From contig NZ_BMDT01000014.1 of assembly GCF_014635985.1 (NCBI RefSeq), forward strand, positions 1 through 54,054: a DNA stretch of 54,054 nucleotides. Direction: 5' to 3'. Positions 35,354-43,860 of the stretch are shown piece by piece. Both the position numbers and the translations under genes were made by a program. How positions within the stretch are numbered: the first letter of the stretch is position 1; each line of letters starts with the position of its first letter. The notes under the pieces were generated by a model. The model was given only the letters and a program-made list of their open reading frames with translations. It searched no databases and was not told where the DNA came from. This DNA comes from Enterococcus alcedinis (GTDB taxonomy: Bacteria; Bacillota; Bacilli; Lactobacillales; Enterococcaceae).

Positions 35354-36595
35354 ATGGACTACAAAGATTTTGATAAAGAATTATGGCAAGCAATTAAAGA
35401 CGAGGGGAATCGTCAACAAAATAATATCGAGCTAATCGCTTCTGAGAACATTGTATCTGAAGGCGTTATGGCAGCTCAAGGCAGTATTTTAACGAATAAA
35501 TACGCGGAAGGCTACCCAGGACGTCGTTATTATGGTGGCTGTGAGTTTGTTGATATCGTTGAAGATTTAGCAATTGAGCGCGCGAAAGAAATTTTCGGTG
35601 CGAAATTTGCAAACGTTCAAGCACACTCAGGTTCTCAAGCCAATACAGCTGCTTATCTATCATTAGTTGACGCAGGTGATACGATTTTAGGAATGGATTT
35701 ATCAGCCGGTGGTCATTTAACACACGGTTCGCCAGTTAACTTTAGTGGTAAAACATATAACTTTGTCCCTTACGGTGTCGATCCAGCAACAGAAGTGATC
35801 GACTATGAAGTGGTTCGCATTTTAGCACGCAAACATCAACCGAAATTAATCGTAGCTGGCGCAAGTGCTTATTCTCGTACGATTGATTTTTCGAAATTCA
35901 AAGAAATTGCAGATGAAATTGGCGCAAAATTAATGGTCGATATGGCTCATATCGCAGGACTTGTTGCAGCAGGCGCGCATCCAAATCCAGTACCATATGC
36001 TGATATTGTCACTTCAACAACTCACAAAACATTAAGAGGTCCACGTGGCGGCTTAATTCTAACGAATGATGAAGCATTAGCGAAAAAAATCAACAGTGCC
36101 ATTTTCCCAGGTATCCAAGGTGGACCATTAGAGCACGTGATTGCCGGTAAAGCAATTGCCTTTAAAGAAGCATTACAAGATGACTTTAAAGAATACTCAG
36201 CACAAGTGATTAAAAACGCGCAAGCAATGGCAAAAGTATTTAACCAATCAACAAAAGCACGTTTAGTATCTGGTGCAACTGATAACCACTTATTATTAAT
36301 TGAAGTAACTGGATTTGAAATGACTGGTAAACAAGCTGAGCAGTTATTAGATACTGTTAGCATTACAGTAAACAAAAACTCAATTCCATTTGAAACATTG
36401 AGTCCTTTCCAAACAAGTGGGATTCGTGTTGGAACACCAGCGATTACAAGCCGTGGCTTTAAAGAAGAAGCGGCAACCGAAGTAGCGAAACTAATTATCA
36501 AAGTTTTAGAAAACAAAGATGATGAAGCGGTTCTTGCAGAAGTCAAAAAAGAAGTTTTAGCTTTAACGGATGCTCATCCATTAAAAATTAAATAA
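35354..36595 (+). CDS. glyA: serine hydroxymethyltransferase
   Basis: The 413-residue PLP enzyme has the Schiff-base lysine in [15 protein letters not shown], the N-terminal NIELIASEN and the folate-site [13 protein letters not shown]. It converts serine and tetrahydrofolate to glycine and methylene-tetrahydrofolate. ATG 35354 follows GAAGGGATG. A promoter with TGCTACAAT lies about 40 bases upstream. The gene has its own terminator. Confidence 0.97.
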   Translation: MDYKDFDKELWQAIKDEGNRQQNNIELIASENIVSEGVMAAQGSILTNKYAEGYPGRRYYGGCEFVDIVEDLAIERAKEIFGAKFANVQAHSGSQANTAAYLSLVDAGDTILGMDLSAGGHLTHGSPVNFSGKTYNFVPYGVDPATEVIDYEVVRILARKHQPKLIVAGASAYSRTIDFSKFKEIADEIGAKLMVDMAHIAGLVAAGAHPNPVPYADIVTSTTHKTLRGPRGGLILTNDEALAKKINSAIFPGIQGGPLEHVIAGKAIAFKEALQDDFKEYSAQVIKNAQAMAKVFNQSTKARLVSGATDNHLLLIEVTGFEMTGKQAEQLLDTVSITVNKNSIPFETLSPFQTSGIRVGTPAITSRGFKEEAATEVAKLIIKVLENKDDEAVLAEVKKEVLALTDAHPLKIK

Positions 36596-36605
36596 TTGCT
36601 GACAA

Positions 36606-36660
36606 GCAAAAATCGTATGCCCTTTATTTCTAATGAAATTTGGAGGCATACGATTTTTTT
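36606..36660. terminator. terminator between glyA and the HIT gene
   Basis: AAAATCGTATGCC pairs with GGCATACGATTTTTTT around a T/A-rich loop. It serves both converging genes. Confidence 0.88.
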
Positions 36661-36669
36661 GTGGATTAT

Positions 36670-37062
36670 TTACAACAGGGCTAACTTTTTTATGAGTTGA
36701 TTCAAGTCGATTTTGGTCGGTAGAACTTTTTGATGCTCCCAAAATTGATCATCGGTATATCTGGGGACGATGTGCGTATGAAAATGTGTTCCAACATCCA
36801 TGACTTTTCCATTGTTTTGAATGACGCTAACACCTAAAACGTCGAATTCATCTTCTAGTAAGGCAATCATTTTTTTCTCTAATTCTAGCAAATCGAGTAG
36901 AACAGCGGATGGAATTTCACGAAGATTCATGTAGTGTTCTTTTGAAATCAGTATTAGATGTCCTTCTTGAATGGGATCGATATCTAAAACAGCAAAAAAA
37001 TGGGGACTTTGAGCTAAAATATTTTCAGGTTGGATATCCTGGCAAAAAATACAATGCGTCAT
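36670..37062 (-). CDS. HIT family protein (second copy)
   Basis: The 130-residue protein begins MTHCIFCQDI (CxxC) and has the histidine triad THFHTHIVPRY near residue 95. It is a paralogue, not a copy, of the HIT protein at 13786: identity is limited to the motifs. Likely reaction is hydrolysis of nucleoside phosphoramidates or dinucleoside polyphosphates. It is a single gene with an AGGAG site (minus strand, 37068-37072) before ATG 37062. Confidence 0.9.
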   Translation of the reverse strand: MTHCIFCQDIQPENILAQSPHFFAVLDIDPIQEGHLILISKEHYMNLREIPSAVLLDLLELEKKMIALLEDEFDVLGVSVIQNNGKVMDVGTHFHTHIVPRYTDDQFWEHQKVLPTKIDLNQLIKKLALL

Positions 37063-37273
37063 AGGCAGACTCCTTTTTTTATTTAATGATAGCAGTTTTG
37101 TTTCAGAGTTAAAAGGATAGAAAAGTGTCAGGTGAACACGGTGACTTTTATTTTTTTTAACGCTACAACAAGAAAGGTTTACACGAAAGGTAACATCTAA
37201 CGAAAGAATTGTCTGAAATTGTGAGAAAATAAGGAAAAATCGTAGGGAACTTGCGAAAGATAGCGAAGTTTCC

Positions 37274-37302
37274 TTGTCTGAAAACCCAATTTGCTTTACA
37301 AT
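37274..37302 (+). promoter_or_regulatory. upp promoter
   Basis: TTGTCT (37274-37279), a 17-base spacer and TACAAT (37297-37302), about 30 bases before the start codon. A short imperfect hairpin (GGAACTT and AAGTTTCC) lies just upstream at about 37247-37273. Confidence 0.65.
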
Positions 37303-37331
37303 AATAACAACAAAGAAAAGGAGCGATTCAA

Positions 37332-37961
37332 ATGGGAAAATTTCAAGTAATTGATCATCCGTTAATTCAACATAAGCTAACGATTATTCGTGATAAAAAC
37401 AGTGGCACAAAAGTCTTTCGTGAGGTTGTTGATGAAATCGCAATGTTGATGGCTTACGAAATTTCACGCGATTTACCAGTGGAAGAAGTTGAAATCGAAA
37501 CACCAATGGTTCGTTCAGTCCAAAAACAATTATCTGGCAAAAAAGTAGCGATTATTCCAATTTTACGTGCAGGATTAGGCATGGTTGATGGGATTTTACA
37601 ATTAATTCCAGCAGCAAAAGTTGGTCACGTTGGTTTATATCGTGATGAAGAAACATTAGAACCACATGAATATTTTGTGAAATTACCAGATGATATTGCG
37701 AGCCGTCAATTATTAGTTGTCGACCCAATGTTAGCAACAGGTGGTTCAGCAGCGATGGCTATTGAAGCACTAAAAAAACGTGGCGCATCAAACATTAAAT
37801 TTGTTTGTCTTGTAGCAGCACCTGAAGGAGTTAAAGTTTTACAAGAAGCTCATCCAGATGTTGATATTTACACAGCTGCTTTAGATGAAAAATTAAATGA
37901 ACAAGGCTATATCGTTCCAGGTCTAGGCGATGCTGGAGACCGTTTATTCGGTACAAAATAA
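37332..37961 (+). CDS. upp: uracil phosphoribosyltransferase
   Basis: The 209-residue protein has the PRPP-binding motif [13 protein letters not shown] and the C-terminal uracil-binding [12 protein letters not shown]. It makes UMP from uracil and PRPP. ATG 37332 follows AAAGGAGCG. It is a single gene with a very strong terminator. The glyA-upp neighbourhood is common in Bacilli. Confidence 0.97.
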   Translation: MGKFQVIDHPLIQHKLTIIRDKNSGTKVFREVVDEIAMLMAYEISRDLPVEEVEIETPMVRSVQKQLSGKKVAIIPILRAGLGMVDGILQLIPAAKVGHVGLYRDEETLEPHEYFVKLPDDIASRQLLVVDPMLATGGSAAMAIEALKKRGASNIKFVCLVAAPEGVKVLQEAHPDVDIYTAALDEKLNEQGYIVPGLGDAGDRLFGTK

Positions 37962-37971
37962 GCAGTTAACA

Positions 37972-38033
37972 AAAAAGACGTGTCAAAAGCTTAAACGAAA
38001 TTTCGTTCGAGCGTTTGACACGTCTTGTTTTTA
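37972..38033. terminator. strong bidirectional terminator after upp
   Basis: AAGACGTGTCAAA pairs with TTTGACACGTCTT, and inside it ACGAAA-TTTCGT forms a second stem. T-rich and A-rich flanks occur on both sides. Confidence 0.9.
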
Positions 38034-38037
38034 TTTA

Positions 38038-38277
38038 TTAACTAATTTTTTGTAATTCTTTGTAGTTGATAATCATTACACCATTACTTCTTACCATCAA
38101 ATCGCGATTTAGATCCGTCTCATTAATTTGAACGACTGCAGAGTTTTTTAACTGCTTTGTCACGGTACCTGTTTCAGCTTGATTTTGGATAGTAAAACGA
38201 ACCGGTGTTTCTGCTGTAAACTCTAAACCAAATTCCGACGGGACAATAGTTGTTTCAAACTTGCCAAATGTTGCCAT
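38038..38277 (-). CDS. small conserved-looking protein of unknown function
   Basis: ATG 38277 (MATFGKFETTIV) with GGGAGG at a good distance gives 79 residues. The upstream in-frame extension to 38322 has no ribosome site. The sequence alternates hydrophobic and polar residues (beta-rich), with no membrane helix, cysteine or known motif. I do not recognise a family. Codon use is like the neighbours and it has its own terminator, so it is probably real. It lies convergent with upp and divergent from rodA. Confidence 0.65.
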   Translation of the reverse strand: MATFGKFETTIVPSEFGLEFTAETPVRFTIQNQAETGTVTKQLKNSAVVQINETDLNRDLMVRSNGVMIINYKELQKIS

Positions 38278-38549
38278 GTTCCAAAAAACCTCCCTTTTAT
38301 ATAAATCTATTATAGCACACATTCACAAAAATGAGAAATTTTCAAGAAAATACTCAAAATTCTAACTAAAATTTTTGTTTTTAATTGATTTAGTAGTAGG
38401 ATGAGTGTTTTTAGAGGCTGTTTATCAGAGTTGTGGACTGTAAGTGAGTGCAATTATCTTAAAAAAGTTTGAAAGTCAGAAGCTTTCCTTTCTTTTGTTA
38501 GTAAAAAATTCTATAATGGAGAAGTATTTCTTAAGAAAAGAGAGAAGAG

Positions 38550-39734
38550 ATGAATAAAAAAAATATATTTAGAAATGATAATCGAATCGATTATGGCGTT
38601 ATTTTACCTGTTTTTTTATTATGTTTAATTGGGATTACTTCTTTGTATGTCGCTTATGATCAGTCGCCAATGTTTACGGGAAGCCCGCTGCGGGAGTCGA
38701 TAAAGCAAGCCGTTTGGTGTGGTGTTGGAATGATAGCCGTAGCGATTATCATGCAAGTCAATGTCAAATGGCTGTGGAAATTAACCCCAATCTTATATTT
38801 AATTGGTTTAGCTGTGATGGGACTGCTAATTCAGTTTTATGATCGTGCAACCTTTGAATTAACAGGCTCTAGGAACTGGTTTCGTTTTGGTGTTTTTAGT
38901 TTCCAGCCGGCGGAATTAATGAAGATTGCGGTTATCCTGATGCTCGCTTACGTTGTTACGAAACACAATAGTAAGCATCGAAAAAATAAGAGCTTGAAAA
39001 CCGATGGGCTGCTGATTGCTAAAATGTTAGCGGTTATCTTACCTGTCATTATTTTAATTATGATTCAAGACGACTTTGGAACGATGCTTGTCTTTCTTGC
39101 AATTTGGGGCGGTGTCTTTCTAATGTCTGGTATTTCTTGGAAGATTATTATTCCAACGATTGCGGCTGTCGTGCTGATTGGTAGCGGAACGATTTTCCTC
39201 GTTTTAAGTGATACGGGTCGGGAATTCTTATATTCAATTGGCTTTTCAAATTATCAATTTGCTCGAATTGACTCGTGGATCGATCCTTTCCATGACGTTC
39301 AAGGAAATTCTGCTCAAGTTGCGAACGCATTGATGGCGATCGGATCGGGTGGGATGACTGGGAAAGGTTTTAACGTCAGTGATATTTACATTCCGGTGCG
39401 AGAGTCCGATATGATATTTACAGTGCCTGCTGAAAATTTTGGTTTTGTCGGTGGCAGTTTTATCATTTTACTTTATTTTGTTTTGATTTATCGTATGTTA
39501 CGCGTGTGTTTTGATACAAACAATGAATTTTATGCGTATATTGCAACAGGGATTATTATGATGATTTTGTTTCACGTTTTTGAAAATATCGGCGCAAACA
39601 TTGGTCTACTCCCACTAACCGGAATTCCATTGCCTTTTATTAGTCAAGGAGGTTCCGCGCTTTTAAGTAACATGATGGGGATTGGCCTAATTTTATCAAT
39701 GCGTTATCAAATGGAAAAAGGGGCAGCAGTATGA
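38550..39734 (+). CDS. rodA: RodA/FtsW/SpoVE family SEDS protein, probably RodA
   Basis: The 394-residue protein has about ten membrane helices and SEDS motifs: GSRNWFRFGVFSFQPAELMK, MIQDDFGT, the later ESDMIFTVPAENFG and LPFISQGGSALL. SEDS proteins polymerise lipid II in wall growth. FtsW is usually with division genes, so the RodA assignment follows from this separate setting and is tentative. ATG 38550 follows AAGAGAGAAGAG. It overlaps the next gene in ATGA. Confidence 0.88.
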   Translation: MNKKNIFRNDNRIDYGVILPVFLLCLIGITSLYVAYDQSPMFTGSPLRESIKQAVWCGVGMIAVAIIMQVNVKWLWKLTPILYLIGLAVMGLLIQFYDRATFELTGSRNWFRFGVFSFQPAELMKIAVILMLAYVVTKHNSKHRKNKSLKTDGLLIAKMLAVILPVIILIMIQDDFGTMLVFLAIWGGVFLMSGISWKIIIPTIAAVVLIGSGTIFLVLSDTGREFLYSIGFSNYQFARIDSWIDPFHDVQGNSAQVANALMAIGSGGMTGKGFNVSDIYIPVRESDMIFTVPAENFGFVGGSFIILLYFVLIYRMLRVCFDTNNEFYAYIATGIIMMILFHVFENIGANIGLLPLTGIPLPFISQGGSALLSNMMGIGLILSMRYQMEKGAAV

Positions 39735-40090
39735 TTACGTTATATGGTTATACAAAGTGCAGTACTTGTCGCGATGCAAAAAAATGGCTTGAATCAAAAG
39801 GGTTTGAAGTTGAATTTATTGATCTTGTCCAAGAACCGCCACAAGTGGAGTTAATCCAACAATGGCTTAAGAACAGTGATTTACCTATTCGACGATTTTT
39901 CAATACGAGTGGTCAATTGTACCGAGCGGAAGGTTTGAAAGATTTGATCGCTGACTATACAATAGAGGAAGCTAGTCAAAAATTGAATAGTAACGGCATG
40001 TTAATCAAACGTCCAATTTTAGTAAAAGACAATCAGTTTCTAGCAAATGGCTTTAAAGAAGAAGTTTATGAAGGGATTTTGTTAAAATGA
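39731..40090 (+). CDS. ArsC/Spx-family thioredoxin-fold protein
   Basis: The 119-residue protein begins MITLYGYTKCSTCRDAKKWL, with a redox CxxC (Cys10, Cys13) and the ArsC-like layout (RRFFNTSGQLYR, IKRPILVKD). It is not a regulator Spx, because it lacks the usual RI gate of that group. It resembles YusI of Bacillus, which also lies beside gcvH. It overlaps rodA and gcvH by four bases on each side, so the three are translated as one unit. Confidence 0.85.
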   Translation: MITLYGYTKCSTCRDAKKWLESKGFEVEFIDLVQEPPQVELIQQWLKNSDLPIRRFFNTSGQLYRAEGLKDLIADYTIEEASQKLNSNGMLIKRPILVKDNQFLANGFKEEVYEGILLK

Positions 40091-40425
40091 AGCAGACATG
40101 GTTGAAGAAAAAAGATAATCTATGGATTTTATTTAATGGTAGTGAGTACGTTGTCGGATTAACGAATGAAGCTCAAGAGGAGCTAGGCGATATCACTTTT
40201 GCTGATTTGCCAAGTGTCGGTCAAGAAGTCTTTCAGGGCGATGCGTTACTAGAAGTTGAAGCGGAAAAAGCGGTTAGCGAGTTTTCAAGTCCCTTAACAG
40301 GCGTAATTTCGTCAATTAATGAAAAAATCGATGATGATATTACGGTTTTAAATGACAGCGATGAAATGAATGCGTGGGTCATGAGCTTTAAAAATGTCTC
40401 AAAAGAAGAATTTCAAGAATTATAA
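40087..40425 (+). CDS. gcvH: GcvH-like lipoyl carrier protein
   Basis: The 112-residue protein has the lipoyl-domain hairpin with Lys61 in EVEAEKAVSEFSSPLTG. That corresponds to the ESVKA site of glycine-cleavage H protein, though with EAEKA here. It is somewhat shorter than the 125-130 residues of classic GcvH. No gcvT or gcvP is in the window. In Firmicutes such H proteins can serve as an intermediate in lipoate relay to other enzymes, so that role is likely. Confidence 0.85.
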   Translation: MKQTWLKKKDNLWILFNGSEYVVGLTNEAQEELGDITFADLPSVGQEVFQGDALLEVEAEKAVSEFSSPLTGVISSINEKIDDDITVLNDSDEMNAWVMSFKNVSKEEFQEL

Positions 40426-40435
40426 TATAGAAATA

Positions 40436-40472
40436 AAAAGCAGAGATCAGCCAAAATCTCTGCTTTTTATTT
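40436..40472 (+). terminator. terminator after gcvH
   Basis: AAAAAGCAGAGAT-loop-ATCTCTGCTTTTTAT. A second stem for the converging gene follows at 40508. Confidence 0.88.
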
Positions 40473-40507
40473 TTTTATGAATCGAATGACTCTGTAAATT
40501 TAAAAAA

Positions 40508-40541
40508 ACCGTCAGAGGAAAAGTCCTCTAACGGTTTTGAT
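40508..40541 (-). terminator. terminator after the L25 gene
   Basis: AAACCGTCAGAGGA and its complement TCCTCTAACGGTTTT form a near-perfect stem with A-rich sequence at its left, giving a U-tract on the minus strand. Confidence 0.85.
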
Positions 40542-40552
40542 GATTATTTATA

Positions 40553-41143
40553 TTATTCAGCAGCTGGTGCTTCTTCTTCTGCTACTTCTTCTTTCGCACG
40601 TGGCTCACTGATTGCTACGATTTGCTCGATTGGGTCAGTGATGATTTCGTAGTCGCTTGAAACTGGTAAATCAGCAATTGTAATTGATTGACCAATATCT
40701 AATTTCGAAATATCAACTTCGATACGCTCTGGTAATTTATCAGGTGTTGCTGAAACGATAACGTTATACAAGTTTTGTGTCAACGCGCCACCGATACGAA
40801 CACCAGGTGCCGTTCCGATTAAAACAAGCTCAGCTTCAACTTCTGTTACTTCAGACATGTCTACTGATAAGAATTCAACATGGTCGATTTCTCTTGTAAA
40901 TGTATCTGTTGTAAATTGGTGAATTAAGGTATTGTAATTTTCACCGTCGATTGTTAATTTAACAACACTGTTCAAACCTTCTGTTCTTAAAAGACGTTTG
41001 AAATCGTGACCGTCAACTGAGATTGGTGTACTCTCAATTTTGTACCCATTAATAATTCCTGGGATTTTACCTTCGTGACGTAATTTGTTACGTGTTGCGC
41101 GTGGGCGCGTACTTCTTTTACTTACTTCCAATGATACTGACAT
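40553..41143 (-). CDS. rplY: ribosomal protein L25 / general stress protein Ctc
   Basis: The 196-residue protein has the 5S-rRNA-binding L25 domain (STRPRATRNKLRHEGKIPGI, first 90 residues) and the C-terminal TL5 domain. It ends in an acidic tail (EEVAEEEAPAAE). It binds 5S rRNA in the central protuberance of the 50S subunit. Ctc in Bacillus is stress induced. ATG 41143 follows AGGAGG. Its unusually long structured leader is described separately. Confidence 0.95.
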   Translation of the reverse strand: MSVSLEVSKRSTRPRATRNKLRHEGKIPGIINGYKIESTPISVDGHDFKRLLRTEGLNSVVKLTIDGENYNTLIHQFTTDTFTREIDHVEFLSVDMSEVTEVEAELVLIGTAPGVRIGGALTQNLYNVIVSATPDKLPERIEVDISKLDIGQSITIADLPVSSDYEIITDPIEQIVAISEPRAKEEVAEEEAPAAE

Positions 41144-41351
41144 AACTCAATTCCTCCTAATTTTTCTATCCGAAGATAGTCATTTCGAAGTAAATCTTTG
41201 TTACTCTTGCACATTACAAGGGTTAGGGGTGCGCACAAAAAAATGTGCGTAAAAGGCAACAATAAAGCTACCTAGAAAGGGGATTAGTCACTTTCTCCAC
41301 CAGTTCATAACACTGTGTGTAGTTAGAAACAGCTATTTACTTTACCTCTTA
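41144..41351 (-). promoter_or_regulatory. long structured 5' leader of the L25 gene
   Basis: The leader is about 205 bases from the promoter to ATG. On the minus strand it can form several hairpins. CTATC-TTCG-GATAG has a UUCG-type tetraloop (41166-41179), a few bases before the ribosome site. CGCACA-loop-TGTGCG lies at 41232-41249, and AGAAAG-loop-CTTTCT further upstream. No reading frame of note is present. Autoregulation by L25 or attenuation is possible. Confidence 0.6.
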
Positions 41352-41380
41352 ACCATAGGACGAATAAACGTTTATGTCAA
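41352..41380 (-). promoter_or_regulatory. promoter for the L25 gene
   Basis: On the minus strand TTGACA (41375-41380), 17 bases and TATGGT (41352-41357), a strong -35 with optimal spacing. Confidence 0.75.
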
Positions 41381-41493
41381 GGTATTCACTTTTGGTTCTC
41401 ATAATCATAAAGAAAAGTTACGATCATTTCGACTTTATTTTCTTTTTCCAAGTGAATAATTACGGTATAATTATTTCAGAAAGAAGGGCGTTT

Positions 41494-42213
41494 ATGCGAT
41501 TAGATAAATTAATTGAAGAGCAACTCCAGACTTCGCGTAAAGAGATGAAGCGCCTTTTTCTCAGAGGAAAAGTACGAGTGGATGGTCAAGTGACTTTAAA
41601 TGAAAGTCAGAATGTTGATAGTCAGTTGCATCGAATTGAAGTGGACGGGCGTATGCTTTTGACAAAAGAGAGGTATTATTTGTTAGCCAAACCGAAGGGA
41701 GTCGTGACGGCCAAGCGGGATGCGCAACACCAAACGGTTTTTGATCTTCTTAGAAAAGAACCGATGGTCGAACAATTGGCTCCTGTGGGTCGACTGGATC
41801 GAGATACAGAAGGCCTGCTCTTAATGACAAGCAATGGGCAGCTCGTTTATGATTTGCTTCATCCGACGAAAAAGGTCATCAAAGTCTACCAAGCATCCAT
41901 TAATGAATGTGTAACAGAAGAGGATATCGCGGATTTTGCTAAAGGGATTGTCTTTTTAGATGGTACAACTTGTCAGCCGGCCGAATTGACGATTCTTTCA
42001 CACGACGCAGAGGCAAATACCAGTGAGGTCGAACTCACAATTTCTGAAGGAAAATTCCACCAAGTGAAAAAAATGTTTCTTGCTTGTGGAAAAAAAGTAA
42101 CGGCACTAAAACGAACGAAAATGGGGCCGCTAACTTTAGAATCGCTTGAGATCGGCAATTATCGCGAGCTGACGTTTGTTGAGTTGCAACAGTTAAAACC
42201 TTATTTTCGTTAA
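41494..42213 (+). CDS. rsuA: RsuA/RluB family pseudouridine synthase
   Basis: ATG 41494 follows AAGAAGGG. The 239-residue protein has an N-terminal S4 RNA-binding domain (RLDKLIEEQLQTSRKEMKRL) and the catalytic Asp in GRLDRDTEGLLL. This motif places it with the RsuA group, which modifies 16S rRNA U516 in E. coli, but the target cannot be read here. A TATAAT at 41466 marks the promoter. It is divergent from L25. Confidence 0.9.
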   Translation: MRLDKLIEEQLQTSRKEMKRLFLRGKVRVDGQVTLNESQNVDSQLHRIEVDGRMLLTKERYYLLAKPKGVVTAKRDAQHQTVFDLLRKEPMVEQLAPVGRLDRDTEGLLLMTSNGQLVYDLLHPTKKVIKVYQASINECVTEEDIADFAKGIVFLDGTTCQPAELTILSHDAEANTSEVELTISEGKFHQVKKMFLACGKKVTALKRTKMGPLTLESLEIGNYRELTFVELQQLKPYFR

Positions 42214-42243
42214 AAATAAAGAGAGATTAGAGGAGAAGTGAGC

Positions 42244-42927
42244 ATGCGTTATACGACACTATTATTTGATGTAGATGATACCTTATTGGATTTTCAAGCA
42301 GCAGAAAATCAAGCACTACGCGCGTTGTTTCAACAAGAAGGTATAGAGCTAACAACAGACTTAGAAAGAAATTATAAAGAATTAAATGAACGACGTTGGC
42401 GCGCATATGAATTAGGACAGATGTCACGTGAAGAAGTCGTTAATGAGCGTTTCGGAGAATTTTTCAGTTTATTGAATCGAAGCGTGGATAGTTTAGCTAT
42501 GGAGTATCGTTACCGTGAGCTTCTGGGTCAAGGGCATCAGCTCTTAGGAAATAGTTTGGAAATTGTGGCTGATTTAGCCAATAAAGCAGATTTATATATC
42601 GTGTCGAATGGTGTTTCGACAACGCAGTACCAACGTCTAGAGGCTGCACAACTACTGCCGTATTTTAAGGAGATTATTATATCTGAAGACACGGGCTATC
42701 AAAAACCGATGCTTGGTTTTTTTGAGTATACATTTAATAAAATTCCACAATTAAATAAGGATAAAACAGTTATCATTGGTGATTCGTTAACATCAGATAT
42801 TCAAGGGGGACACAATGCGGGAATTGATACCATTTGGTTGCATCCGGTTGTTGAGAAGAAGGATTTAATTGTTCAACCCACGCATCATATTCAACAATTA
42901 GAAGAAATTTATGAAATTCTTAAGTGA
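42244..42927 (+). CDS. yjjG: YjjG-family HAD phosphatase
   Basis: ATG 42244 is preferred over GTG 42238 because it lies 7 bases from AGAGGAG. The 227-residue HAD protein has motif I LLFDVDDTLLDF, a helical cap, motif II IVSNGV and motif IV IIGDSLTSDIQGG. YjjG-type enzymes dephosphorylate non-canonical nucleoside monophosphates, a house-cleaning role. Immediately upstream is the pseudouridine synthase, and udk follows. Confidence 0.87.
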   Translation: MRYTTLLFDVDDTLLDFQAAENQALRALFQQEGIELTTDLERNYKELNERRWRAYELGQMSREEVVNERFGEFFSLLNRSVDSLAMEYRYRELLGQGHQLLGNSLEIVADLANKADLYIVSNGVSTTQYQRLEAAQLLPYFKEIIISEDTGYQKPMLGFFEYTFNKIPQLNKDKTVIIGDSLTSDIQGGHNAGIDTIWLHPVVEKKDLIVQPTHHIQQLEEIYEILK

Positions 42928-43010
42928 AAATGCCTGTTTCAGCTAGAAATTTTCAAGAACTTGGCTATAATAAATAAAGAATAGAAATCAGGGAACGAGG
43001 AACGATTGCA

Positions 43011-43643
43011 ATGACTAAGAAAAAACCGATCATTATCGGAGTAAGTGGTGGATCTGGTAGTGGAAAGACGAGTGTTAGCCGCGCGATTTTGGACCATTTC
43101 CCGACACACTCAATTATGATGTTAGAACACGATTCGTATTATAAAAACCAAGACCATCTTGAATTTGAGGAGCGCTTAAAAACCAATTATGACCACCCGT
43201 TTGCATTTGATACTGACTTGTTAATTCAGCATTTAGAGCAATTGCAAAATTATCAAGCGATTGAAAAACCAGTCTATGATTACGTTAATCATACACGTAG
43301 TAAAGAAGTGATTGTGCAAGAACCGCAAGAAGTGATTGTTTTAGAAGGTATTTTAATTTTAGAAGATGAAAAGTTACGTAATATGATGGATATCAAAATT
43401 TATGTCGATACCGATGATGACACACGAATTATTCGTCGAATTAAGCGTGATATGGAAGAGCGTGGTCGTACACTTGATTCCATTATTGAGCAATATTTAA
43501 CGGTTGTGAAACCAATGTATCATCAATTTATTGAGCCGACGAAACGTTATGCTGATATTATTGTTCCAGAAGGCGGCGAAAATTACGTCGCAATTGATTT
43601 AATTAATACAAAAATAAAATCGATTTTTGAAAATAAAGACTAG
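43011..43643 (+). CDS. udk: uridine kinase
   Basis: The 210-residue protein has the P-loop [16 protein letters not shown], the uridine/cytidine-binding region EHDSYYKNQ and the [13 protein letters not shown] lid. It makes UMP/CMP from uridine/cytidine with ATP or GTP. ATG 43011 lies about 12 bases after AACGAGGA. No greA follows, unlike in many relatives. Instead a promoter and a candidate small RNA start close to its end. Confidence 0.95.
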   Translation: MTKKKPIIIGVSGGSGSGKTSVSRAILDHFPTHSIMMLEHDSYYKNQDHLEFEERLKTNYDHPFAFDTDLLIQHLEQLQNYQAIEKPVYDYVNHTRSKEVIVQEPQEVIVLEGILILEDEKLRNMMDIKIYVDTDDDTRIIRRIKRDMEERGRTLDSIIEQYLTVVKPMYHQFIEPTKRYADIIVPEGGENYVAIDLINTKIKSIFENKD

Positions 43644-43654
43644 ATTTTTATAAA
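43627..43654 (+). promoter_or_regulatory. promoter of the candidate small RNA
   Basis: TTGAAA (43627-43632), a 16-base spacer and TATAAA (43649-43654), overlapping the end of udk. A second -10-like element, TGCTATAGT, lies at 43661-43669. Confidence 0.6.
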
Positions 43655-43660
43655 AGACTG

Positions 43661-43852
43661 TGCTATAGTTCTCTTTATGCGATGAGTCGAGGAAGACTAG
43701 TTTTAACTAGTCCATTCAAACAGAGGCACATGAAGAAATTCAACTACCGGATTGTAGGTGTCGGAGGCTTTTATTGTGGAAAATAAAGTCTCTACTAGCA
43801 ATAGTACTGTCAAAAACCCCCTTAAGTATTTTTACTTAAGGGGGTTTTTTTA
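43661..43852 (+). ncRNA. candidate small RNA, about 150-190 nt
   Basis: Between udk and the MFS gene there is no reading frame. A promoter, a well-folded segment and a strong terminator follow one another. Stems include the closing GTGCTAT/ATAGTAC (one G-U), GACTAGT-ttta-ACTAGTC, GGCAC...GTGTC enclosing CTAC-CGGATT-GTAG, CTTTTATT-gtgg-AAAATAAAG, and the terminator at 43812. Length and closing stem recall 6S RNA, but I cannot recognise the 6S core, so I leave it unnamed. Confidence 0.6.
43812..43852. terminator. bidirectional terminator
   Basis: AAAAACCCCCTTAAGTA pairs with TACTTAAGGGGGTTTTTTT around a short T loop. It ends the candidate small RNA and the MFS gene. Confidence 0.92.
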
Positions 43853-43860
43853 GGTTTTAT

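Noticed and set aside
36022-36546. 174-residue open frame opposite glyA
   Set aside because: It is the complement of a highly biased gene, has no ribosome site and no recognisable motif. It is a shadow.
43661-43812. 6S RNA
   Set aside because: The length and closing stem fit loosely, but I could not draw the large central bubble or recognise conserved 6S sequence.
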